64,000 nt of DNA from Colias croceus (Eukaryota > Arthropoda > Insecta > Lepidoptera > Pieridae), in NCBI RefSeq assembly GCF_905220415.1, contig NC_059564.1:1748501-1812500 (forward strand), read 5' to 3'. A model generated the notes under the pieces. That model was given only the letters and a program-made list of their open reading frames with translations, had not been told where the DNA came from and did not search any database. Positions 23,682-32,827 of the stretch are shown here, one piece after another; the stretch's first letter is position 1, and the number at the start of each line of letters is the position of its first letter. The position numbers and the translations under genes were made by a program.

Positions 23682-24467
23682 TTTTTTTGTATTTTCTTGA
23701 TATTTCTTTTAAAGTTTGTTAGCAAGTGGATGAGTAATACATTATATAGTATTTATATAATTAGCACGGTTAATGTGAAAGCCTTTCGTAAATATGATGT
23801 AACTATGGAACAATCGTGGTTAATACTGTGTTACTATGTCTCTATTTTGTAATAACAATTTCTTTAAAAACACGTGGATCTATTGCAAATATATTGTACA
23901 AAACTAGCTAGAAATCGCGGATTTTCTCGCGTGTATGTCATCATGGTAGCGCGCGAAATCCATTCCACGTAAAAATTTACATCCCCTTTTTGAAATCCAT
24001 AATAATATTATAAATGCGAAAGTAACTCTGTCTGTCTGTCTGTTACTCAATCACGCCTTAACTACTGAACCAATTTGCATTAAATTTGGTATAGAGATAT
24101 TTTGATACCCGAGAAAGGACATAGGGATAGGTTTTATCCCGGAAATCCCACGGGAACGGGAACTATACGGGTTTTTCTTTCTTCTACGCGGGCGATGTCG
24201 CGGGGAAAAAGTTAATGCCTTATATTGTAGTTTCGTTCAACTCTGGGGTGTTATAATACTATTTATTTTAAAGTGTGTATGTTTAACCTTGTAGTATATA
24301 GTTTCTTTTGAACTTTAATCACTCAGGAATTCCACAAAGTATAACCTAATTACATGCGTTATCTATGACGACGCGCTACAAATACAGTTTCGTAAGACGA
24401 AACCCAATGTACTATAAAAGTGAAGTATTTACAAGAATTCCATATAATTTATTTACAAACACCAAAC
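23682..24467. promoter_or_regulatory. Divergent promoter, A(-)/B(+) pair
   Basis: TATA boxes lie at 23742-23748 (-) and 24413-24419 (+), each about 55-60 bp from its ATG. A Helitron-like repeat (24000-24213) sits in the middle and accounts for much of the 786-bp spacing, compared with 232 bp for the pair at 56922-57153. Confidence 0.7.
24000..24213 (+). mobile_element. Helitron-like repeat inside a chorion promoter
   Basis: ataatattataaatgcgaaagt through ggaaatcccacgggaacgggaa to a decayed gcgggcgatgtcgcgggg 3' hairpin. The terminal CTAG is lost. Confidence 0.7.
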
Positions 24468-25593
24468 ATGTCTTCACTCGCCTTTGTGTTAGCCAGCTTC
24501 TGCCTGGTCCAGGTAAATATTTATTCTCAACATTTTAAACTTTTTAAGAAAAAGTGTGATGTATAAGAGGAAAGTGTACAGTGAGAAAATATAGGCTCAT
24601 AAAGATATGGATCCTTCTGATATATTCGTAAAGTATACAAACATACTTATATCAACTTTAACGACGAAGTTTAGAAACTTAACTGCCATATAAATGTCCT
24701 ATATCTTTAGATAATAGATAAGAAGGCTATAGGCTTATTTATTTATCATTAGAATTAATATTAAATTAATTTACTCTTCTTTTTGCATCATTTACTGATG
24801 TAAAACTTATTCCATTTGAGATGTTAAATCCACAGAACATCAGTCTTAAATATTTTGCATTAGAGAGTGCTCTACGATAGATTTTTCTTTACCTTAATTT
24901 ATACATCCATACTAATATTATAAATGCGAAAGTAACTCTGTCTGTCTGTTACTCAATCACGCCTTAACTACTGAACCAATTTGCATGAAATTTTGTATAC
25001 AGATATTTTGATACCCGATATAGGACATAGGCTTCTTTTTACTCCGGGACATAGGATCGGTTTTATCCCGGAAATCCCACGGGAACGGGAACTATGCGGG
25101 TTTTACTTTGACTACGCGGGTGATGCCGCGGGTAGAAAGCTAGTTTACTATAAATTCATTTTAATTGTTAACTAAGTATTAGATATTGTTTTGTTTTCAG
25201 AGCGCACTCTGCCAGCCATGCGCATCTGGTTACGGCGCTGAAATCATCGTCCCATCTGGTCCCTGCAGATCACCATACGGCGGTCCCTTCGCTGGTCCCT
25301 ACGGAGGACTCTTGGAAGGCCCATACGGACCCTACGCTGGTCCTTTCGCTGGCCCCTACGGTCCCCTCGCTGGCCCCTTCGCCGGTCCCTTCGGAGAGCT
25401 CGCTGGAGCGTACGGCGGTGAAGGCATCGGTGACGTCAGCGTGTTCGGAGAGATGCCAGTAGCTGGTACCACTCTGGTCAACGGTCAAGTGCCAATCCTC
25501 GGTGCTGTGCGCTTCGCGGGAGACCTGCCTGCTGGTGGTGTCGTCACCATCGCTGGTAGCTGCGGCTGTGGATGCAAAGGACCTTACTACTGA
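24468..25593 (+). CDS. Chorion class B protein, GP-rich arm
   Basis: Exon 1 is 24468-24512 (MSSLAFVLASFCLVQ) with a gtaaat donor. Exon 2 is 25201-25593 after ttgttttcag and begins SALCQPCASGYGAE. The 145-residue protein has an N arm of GGPFAGPYGG and GPYGPYAGPFAGP units, a canonical class B core and the tail GSCGCGCKGPYY. The arm repeats and core DNA are nearly the same as in the gene at 18254, while the first 20 mature residues differ. It shares its promoter with the class A gene ending at 22853. A Helitron-like repeat occupies the intron at 24906-25143. Confidence 0.96.
24906..25143 (+). mobile_element. Helitron-like repeat in chorion intron
   Basis: It runs from TCCATACTAATATTATAAAT to the gcgggtgatgccgcgggt hairpin and CTAG at 25140-25143, ending about 57 bases before the splice acceptor. 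Confidence 0.75.
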
Positions 25594-25757
25594 ACTGTGA
25601 TCGATGTTTGATGAATATATATTTTGAATGGAGTTCTTGTCTTTTAATGCACATCACTTTATATGAGAGTAGAAGTTTTCGAGCTTCTTAAACTCTTACC
25701 GCTTTGGGTTTCGTGCTACCTATTCAATTACATGTAATTACTAGGCCATTTATCTTA

Positions 25758-25975
25758 TCCATACTAATATTAGAAATGCGAAAGTAACTCTGTCTGTCTG
25801 TCTGTTACTCAATCACTCCTTAATTACTAAACCAATTTGCATGAAATTTGATATAGAGATATTTTGATACCCGAGAAAGGACATAGGATAGGTTTTATCC
25901 CGGAAATCCCACGGGAACGGGAACTATACGGGTTTTTCTTTGACTGCGCGGGCGAAGCCGCGGGCGGAAACCTAG
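25758..25975 (+). mobile_element. Helitron-like repeat
   Basis: It runs from tccatactaatattagaaatg to gcgggcgaagccgcgggcgg and CTAG at 25972-25975. Confidence 0.75.
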
Positions 25976-26200
25976 TATAATATAAATACATTTGTAAGTA
26001 TAGACGTAGTTATAGAAACTTTTTCTTAATTAAATAATAAATAAATTCTTTATTTGACAACAAAAAATATACATTCATGCAATTATGGAATAACTAACAT
26101 ATAAGTAAAACAAAAACCGTAGGTGCGATATTTGAACAAAAGTTACCTACTATTGTTTCTCAATCTTGTCGATTTCTGCATGTTTACGCATCTGAAAACG

Positions 26201-26453
26201 TACAGTGCATTAACATCAAACGAACATAGAGCTAGAGAAAGAGCATTATTTCATAATCTTTTAATTTAAACATACTAAACTTCGTATTTAGTGTCGTTCA
26301 GTATTAGAACATTGCATAGAATCTTTTTGAATACACTGAACAACGAAAGAATGCTCTAATCCTGTTCACACTAAAATAATTTGACATAGAGATTAAATTA
26401 TTTTAGTTTCATTCTCTCGTTCGCATTCGCTCGTTTGATGTAAGTGCACCGTG
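26201..26453. mobile_element. MITE copy, GTGCATTTACATCAAACGA family
   Basis: Ends tacagtgcattaacatcaaa and the inverted tttgatgtaagtgcaccgt. The right side has a short internal duplication around ttttagtttcattctctcgttcg. Confidence 0.75.
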
Positions 26454-26651
26454 AGATTACGAATTCAGAGTGCATGTTAAATTGTAGGTAATATATAATA
26501 GGACATACATACATTTCTACACACATAACATAACAGAGTTATGATTTTGAATTGTCTCAGTTACCGCAGAATTAATCTTGCAACTGTTTTCGTTTGATTC
26601 TTAATAAAACGTAATATTAATAATTATAAAATAAATACTCGTAAGGCTTTT

Positions 26652-26803
26652 CTATGTTTGTTACTCCTTCACGGAAAAAAATGCAGTACCGATTTCTATG
26701 AAATTCGGCACATAGGATAGTTTTTATCCCGAAAATCCTACTGGAACGGGGACTATGCGGTTAAGTTATGACTACGCAGGCGAAGCTGCGGGCGAAAAAA
26801 TAG
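26652..26803 (+). mobile_element. Helitron-like repeat, diverged
   Basis: gtttgttactccttcacgg through ctggaacggggactatgcgg to gcaggcgaagctgcgggcga. The terminal CTAG is changed to atag. Confidence 0.55.
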
Positions 26804-26929
26804 TTTTATGATATAGTTTTAAATATATTGTTAGAATTAATTAGTTTCATGTACTAATTACTTAAGTTCCTACGTCTTTTATACTGTTAATAAAACATTT
26901 ACATTCTTGTGACAACGAAAATCCACTGT

Positions 26930-27232
26930 TGGTATACTAAGCTCAAAGGAGGTTATAGTTTTGCATACGCTGAGTACGTAAAAAATACTTATAAAATTCC
27001 AGACGCATTTTTTTCAAATATGTAGATGAATTCTTAAAACTCTATGTGTACACCCATAACAAGCAACCCGCCCAACTTTGCCACCAACACGTGAGCTATC
27101 GTTTAAGATTATGTTTTCATAAACAAAATGCTCATATTAGAGAAGCGGTATATTATGCCGGCTGCGCGAAGCTAGAGAAGAAAACATGGATTTTCAGGAA
27201 AAATTTAGCAAAAATTTTTTGATTAGATTTGA
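26930..27232 (+). repeat. Long dispersed repeat, copy 1
   Basis: ttggtatactaagctcaaaggaggttatag through acccgcccaactttgccacc to ggattttcaggaaaaatttagc is present again in opposite orientation at 47810-48130. The type of element is not identified. Both copies include the palindromic gcatacg(c/a)tgagtacgtaaaa segment. Confidence 0.65.
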
Positions 27233-27262
27233 TTTTAGTCAAATAGTGGGACACCCTATAAG

Positions 27263-29269
27263 GTAACGGCACCAGTGGTGGACAAGCATCCAGTAATGGA
27301 CAAAATAAATTTTAAATTTAAATAATAAGACCAAAATTAACGTTATGTAATTTGGCAATACTTAGAATAAAAGTTTGGTTCATAAGCTATCAAAATACGA
27401 AACTTTATCTTATTCGGCCAAAATGTTTGAAGATGGCATAACTTTATGTTTAGTTGCTACGACTCGTTTCTCAGAAATCCGTTTTTACTAAGGAAATCCT
27501 TAAGGAAGTGAGGACACAATTTTGTTTATAAGAATTTTTGTATAAATCTTAGCAAAATTTGATATTACTTTTATTTATAGTAGTTAAGTGTACAAAATAT
27601 TACATGATTTTGTATCAAGATAGGTTATGTTGTTTTAATAAAATTCTTCACTGTCCATAACTGGATTTAATTCTATGGATATATCCATTTATGGACATAT
27701 GTCGAAAATAAACTTTTTTTAAAGATATTAATTACATGCGCTTTTCTGTATTTTCTTTTCTCTCTGATTAATAATATACCTATGACGACCATTTCAAACA
27801 TAGGGTTCCATTATTGTACAACAATTGTCCATGACTGGATTTGCTTTGGTTCCAATAATGGACATTGATATTTTTTGTTAAAATTACACTCCGCGGCTAA
27901 TTAGTAATGCAATATTGCAATCAATTCCCTTAATAATGGGGATAAAGTAACAAAAGCCGCTGAAGGATGTGAAGCGCCAAGAATAATTTTGCACAATAAA
28001 CTATCAGTTAAAAGTCCTCAGGTCTGCTCAATGGGGGCAACAACATAATATCTAGATCTAAACATGAAGAATAATATGTAGCGACACCTCGCTCTGAATC
28101 CCGCAAGCGAAATGTTTTCGCTACAGAGCATATATGCAACTTTCTAACATCATTCATAGGGGTCTTAACGTCCGGCCAGTCGAGTAGACTGGTCAAGAAT
28201 CCTCCCATTTTCGATGGAGGAATTCCACCTTCCTTCCTCCACAAATATATTTTAGAACAATGGGTCAATAAGTGCTGTGCGACTCGTTCTCGGCTTCATT
28301 CTCTATCTCTGCGTAGAGAAGCGTCATACTTATGCGTGTTATAACGCATCTATCATAGAGAGTTCTCTGATGAACTGTTTGGATTGCTGTCTGCTGCTAA
28401 ATTCCACCACCATACAGCACACACGCTTAAATTTCATCCACACCATCTTGACAACAGTTTATAAGAAGCTCTTTGCCTCGTGCTACAATTTGGAATCAAT
28501 TTATCCATATCGATGGACTGATCAGATTAAGGCTGCTGGCAGATTCAGATAGGCGATTCACTTCACGAGTGTAGCAGAATGCCAGGAAACAGAGAGATAT
28601 GGCGGAACATCGTGAAGCGGGTAACATCTACCCCCCAAACCTCATGTTGACCATGTTCGCTCTGTCTAGAGTAATACGACGAAGAAGGAGAGGTCCCAAA
28701 ATGGTGGCATTATGTGTGGCAGTACTTTTTTTAGTTATATTACTCAGCCCTGACGAAAATAACCACTATTGTTTTTTCTTAACGGTCACAACTCGTATTT
28801 AACGATGCATTTATCCAATTTTTGCCTAGAAAATGGAAATTAAAATATTCTAAGTATGCAAAATAATTAATAAATATAATTTTTTTATAAATACATCCCA
28901 GATTCATTGTATTCCAATCATCATTTTCAAGATTCTATTGATACATATAAGTCTTCTCCAAGTGTAAATAACTGGAAAAACAACATTAGGTACAGTCCAT
29001 AAATGGGTGTTTATAACTGGATGTTGTCCAAAACTGGGTGTCCATCATTAGAATTTAACTGTCCAACACTGGTGCAAAAAAGTGTTTTTTTAATTTATAA
29101 ATAACTTCATTTTGTATGCATTGTAATCTTTTTTCTAACATTGGTTACGTTAAACTAACATTGAACTAAAGGTATAACTAAACAATATCCAATAAAGTTA
29201 AAAAACCTATGAGAAAATTGCAAAAAAGTTATTTTTTTTCCTTAATCTGTACAAGACTGGTGCCGTTAC
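27263..29269. mobile_element. 2.0-kb TIR element with subterminal repeats
   Basis: GTAACGGCACCAGT at 27264-27277 is inverted at 29256-29269. Short GTCCAT(A/G)ACTGG-type motifs recur inside both ends (for example about 27285, 27653, 27828, 29000-29070). No intact transposase is seen. A degraded LINE fragment lies inside at about 28291-28464. Confidence 0.65.
28291..28464 (+). pseudogene. Degraded LINE reverse transcriptase C-terminus
   Basis: Plus-strand translation from 28291 reads RLHSLSLRREASYLCVL, stop, RIYHREFSDELFGLLSAAKF, then HHHTAHTLKFHPHHLD. This resembles the C-terminal end of jockey-clade LINE polymerases (SL..FYRIYHGECSEELF..IP.A.FRHRTAR...HPHHLD, as I recall the family). In-frame stops show it is dead. 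Confidence 0.6.
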
Positions 29270-29357
29270 GTTATTTAGTACTATTTAAATAAATTAAAGT
29301 TTATTAATGTAAGTATATTGCTCTAATATACATAATTAGGTGTATTTTACTTACGGT

Positions 29358-29859
29358 TAGTGTTGCCCAAATTCAGTCTTGGTCTTGCAGTCTTGGTCTT
29401 GGTCTTGCGTTTTTGCAAGACCAAGACCAAGAACAAGACCGCGTATTTTTAGCAAGACCAAGACCAAGACTGACCGTGCAAGACTTGAGCAAGAACAAGA
29501 CTTAGCCTGCAAGACTCTTGCGTCTTGCAGCTAGGACTTTGATTTTCGAATTTCTTATCAAATCTTCAGTTATTTATTAATCTGCTTGATCTTTACCATG
29601 GCTATGTTAATTCAAGCTCACAATGTTCCAATTGAAATACGTTTTTCTAAGATTTAAAGTAAACTTTTTGCAAGACTTGCAAGACTCTTGCTGCAAGACC
29701 AAGACCAAGACCAAGACTGGGAGCGCAAGACCAAGACCAAGACCAAGACCAGGTGTATTGGCGCAAGACCAAGACCAAGACCAAGACCAGGTGTATTGGC
29801 GCAAGACCAAGACCAAGACTGGCTAAGTCTCGTCTTGTTCTTGCATTTGGGCAACACTA
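29358..29859. mobile_element. hAT-like non-autonomous element with 8-bp target duplication
   Basis: The termini TAGTGTTGCCCAAAT and inverted ATTTGGGCAACACTA bound 502 bp, flanked on both sides by CTTACGGT (29350-29357 and 29860-29867). An 8-bp duplication and a TAGTG start are typical of hAT elements. The interior is dominated by CAAGAC / GTCTTG repeats in both orientations. Confidence 0.85.
29378..29820. repeat. CAAGAC hexamer repeat arrays, inverted
   Basis: Arrays of GTCTTG (29378-29410) and CAAGAC/CAAGACC (29415-29520 and 29690-29820) lie inside the hAT-like element. The open frames crossing them are repeat artefacts. Confidence 0.85.
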
Positions 29860-29861
29860 CT

Positions 29862-30055
29862 TACGGTGCATTTAGACCAAACGAACGTAGAGCTAGAGCA
29901 AGAGCATTTTTTCGTGATCTTTTAGTGTAAACGAAAACTCGTATTCAGTGTTGTTCAGTATTAGAACATTGCATAGAATATTTTCGAACGTACTAAGACC
30001 AACGAAAGAATGCTCTTCAACTGTTTACACTAAAATAAGTTGTAAAATATCCGCA
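29862..30055. mobile_element. MITE copy, GTGCATTTACATCAAACGA family
   Basis: It begins acggtgcatttagaccaaacg directly at the hAT target duplication and runs to ctgtttacactaaaata. The far terminus is missing. Confidence 0.7.
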
Positions 30056-30471
30056 TAGAGCAAAATTAATAACATCTGTGTCTAACGTCTTTGTATGTTT
30101 GTATGATCTACTAAATAAAACTATAATATTATCATAGACAATTAGCTAATACACAAGTATTCTATTCAAAAACTATATCATTGATTTCGTAAAATATTTA
30201 ATACAATTGTTAGAATTGAAACTAATCGAGAGTTTTGAAATGCGTTAGCGCCATGTTTTTTCTTTTTTTAATGTGGTTCTGTATATATTTTGCTATCTAT
30301 GTACAACTTTACCTTTATGTAATGTGATGGCGATGTAATCCAATAATTTCAATTTTCATGAGGGAAGTTTGTACCACACATTTATGTTACAAACGTTTTG
30401 AAACATTTTTTCAAGTTTTGTATACTGTTCTAAAAATGAAATTCAAACTTATTGAGAAGATATATTTTTTT

Positions 30472-30648
30472 AGGGCCGATTTTTCAATCCTTGGTTAAAA
30501 TTTATCCGTCCAATAAAGTATTACACGAACATTTTAAAATGTCACCTGTAAACTGTCAAATACGGACAATTACAATACATTTTTGAAATGGTAGTTTAAT
30601 ACGTTATTCGATGAATAAGTTTTAACCAACGATTGAAAAATCAGCCCT
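30472..30648. mobile_element. 177-bp MITE with AGGGC(C/T)GATTTTTCAATC termini
   Basis: agggccgatttttcaatcc at the left end and gattgaaaaatcagccct at the right end are inverted. A second copy of the same length is at 58518-58692. Confidence 0.85.
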
Positions 30649-30886
30649 TAATTAGAAACAAACAGATTTTTTTATCTAGTAATGGTATCTTTTATTTGTA
30701 AATCAAGCTGTCTTTCGTGTTTATTCTAGGTTTATTGACTTATATTTTTACCTCTATAATTTAGGTCAATAAAAACCAATTTATTAAAAAAAATAAAAGT
30801 ACCATGTCCATGTACAAATCTTATTAGGCCAATTTCATTTGTCCTATTTATTTCACTACATAACCCCAATGCGTGTTTTAATGACA

Positions 30887-30893
30887 TATAAAA
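30887..30893 (+). promoter_or_regulatory. TATA box of the class B gene at 30931
   Basis: TATAAAA lies about 44 bp before the ATG. Confidence 0.6.
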
Positions 30894-30930
30894 GCATCAT
30901 AGAACAATTAACAAACTATTATTTGCAAAC

Positions 30931-32152
30931 ATGTCTTCTAAATCGTTCATAGTTCTATGCATCCAAGCTTTCTTGGTCCAGGTAAGCTTTTTATTTGAAA
31001 AAAATACCAAAAATATGCTATTTTCGTAAATACTTTTTTAATTAACGATAGCCGCAAATAATCATTAAGATGGCGGTCATCGATGGACATTTACAAAAAA
31101 AAAAGATGAACGCTCCAAATTTGAATTAAGAAAAAAAAGTTCCCAACTTTTTTTATTTTGAAACAACATTGCCGGCCAGGATAGTTGTTATAAATAGTAT
31201 TTGTGTAATTAATTATCTGTTATTCTTGAACTTTGGATTTGCTACGAGTTTCACATTGGTACCTAAATGATACACGATCATAGTTTTAGCCAATTTTCGT
31301 TACGCATCATGTAGGAGCATGGCATAATTTATTGGAACAAACCAATTTAGTGTCTTGATGATGATTATTATAGATGGTCTATGAATAGATTAATTTTCTT
31401 TGATGCAAATATCTTATTGCAAAGAAAATTTCATGAAGAAAGGTTATGATTAATATCATTGAATTGATAAGATAGATAAGTGAATACTTTATTCCTTTGT
31501 GGGTAAAATATTAACCAGTAATAAACGTAGACAAAACGACAGAATACAATCGCTCAAATTCGTTGAAATTATGCAAATTGTTACAATATCTACAAGTAAG
31601 ATTTGTTACAATCTTATAGATATTGTAACAATTTGTTCATTATAGCATCTTGCCTATTTTACTTAACCACTAAACCATTTTCAGAATGCTCTAAGCACGA
31701 TCATCGGACCAGCAGTCTACGGCAACGGTTTCGGCCTTGGCAACTGTGCAGGTGCAGGCCTTACAGCTGCAGCAGCAGAAATAGCTGGTTGGTATGGATA
31801 CAACTCCCCCGCTCAATATCCTTTGGAACGTGAAATAGTTGAATATGCTTATCCATTGGATTACTACCCCAGAGCAAGAGAATTTGTTGGACCATATGGA
31901 CCTATTATCGAAGCTCCGATTGGTCCTTTTTCTGGTTTTGGACCGTACGGTTATGGTCCGTATGAAGCGATAGGAGCGTACGGCGGTGAAGGCATCGGTG
32001 ACGTCAGCGTGTTCGGAGAGATGCCAGTAGCTGGTACCACTCTGGTCAACGGTCAAGTGCCTATCCTCGGTGCTGTGCGCTTCGCGGGAGATCTGCCAGC
32101 TGGTGGTGTCGTCACCATCGCTGGTAGCTGCGGCTGTGGATGTGCTTATTGA
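30931..32152 (+). CDS. Chorion class B protein with unusual N arm
   Basis: Exon 1 is 30931-30981 (MSSKSFIVLCIQAFLVQ) with a gtaagc donor. Exon 2 is 31685-32152 after cattttcag and begins NALSTIIGPAVYGNGFG. The frame is open through the whole second exon. The 172-residue protein has a long N arm unlike other B genes here: GLTAAAAEIAGWYGY, then a charged LEREIVEYAYPLDYYPRARE segment, then GPYGP steps. The class B core follows (GIGDVSVFGEMPVAGTTLV, GQVPILGAVRFAGDLPAGG) and the tail is only GSCGCGCAY. From about 31975 to 32145 the DNA is almost identical to the genes at 18254 and 24468, although the arms are unrelated. It has no divergent partner; the homeobox gene follows tail to tail. Confidence 0.95.
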
Positions 32153-32159
32153 TTTATTA

Positions 32160-32820
32160 AATATATGGTTTAAATGTTTGTTTGTGTTTAATTTACCATC
32201 CATTTGTTGAGGAATAAACCTCTATTTTAAGGGTATCAAATATTTTATGAATTATGATACAAATTCTAAAATCAATGTCGCTATAAGAAGGTACTTTTCC
32301 TAGTAATCATATTATTACATCTGATTAAAATTAAACTCAAGAATTTATTTATTATAATCAAAACTCTATTTAGAAGTGTATTTGAATCGTTAATCATAAT
32401 TCATTATAATCACCACCGATTTTGAAAGAAGTTTTTAAGGAACTTCTATGGATTAACATATGTTTTGAATCTACTAAATCTTAAATGATTTAAAGTTTAT
32501 TGTAAAAGCTATACCTTGTTTATAGAAAAGCCGGAAAATCGGCATTATAATTTTTTTGTAGTCACAGCTATCCAATCACATTTTTTCGCTAGTAATATTC
32601 TGATATTGAGGTGATGGTGTTACTGTTTTGTAGTAAAATATTATATATTTTTTACTGTGATTGTATAGAGTGGACACGTCAAGCCATTTTAGATAGCAAT
32701 TTTACAAAATAAAAAGTTTTAGGTTATTAAATAAAACAAGTTATTTCTCTTATAAATTATATTGCGACAAATATTGTAAATTATATTACAAAATAACATC
32801 TTTGGTATTTCTATTACCTA
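32160..32820. other. Interval between chorion B and homeobox 3' ends
   Basis: AT-rich DNA between two convergent genes. I see no gene or clear repeat. Confidence 0.5.
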
Positions 32821-32827
32821 TGTCTAC

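Noticed and set aside
23646..23852. Plus-strand frame starting MRAENENCFGHHF
   Set aside because: It overlaps the signal exon of the minus-strand class A gene and is its antisense.
24981..25175. Frame with GFIPEIPRERELCGFYFDYAGDAAGRKLV and similar frames at 13280, 34061, 35189 and 44680
   Set aside because: They are translations of the Helitron-like repeat (acgggaactatgcgggttt... hairpin), not proteins.
28008..28268. 86-residue minus-strand frame in the TIR element
   Set aside because: No recognised domain; the adjacent plus-strand sequence looks like degraded LINE, so this is more likely an antisense coincidence.
29378..29820. Possible CRISPR-like regular repeats
   Set aside because: The unit is a 6-bp tandem microsatellite without spacers in a eukaryotic transposon.
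29607..29930. Overlapping open frames on both strands with TK or WSWSW repeats
   Set aside because: They are translations of the CAAGAC hexamer array in the hAT-like element.
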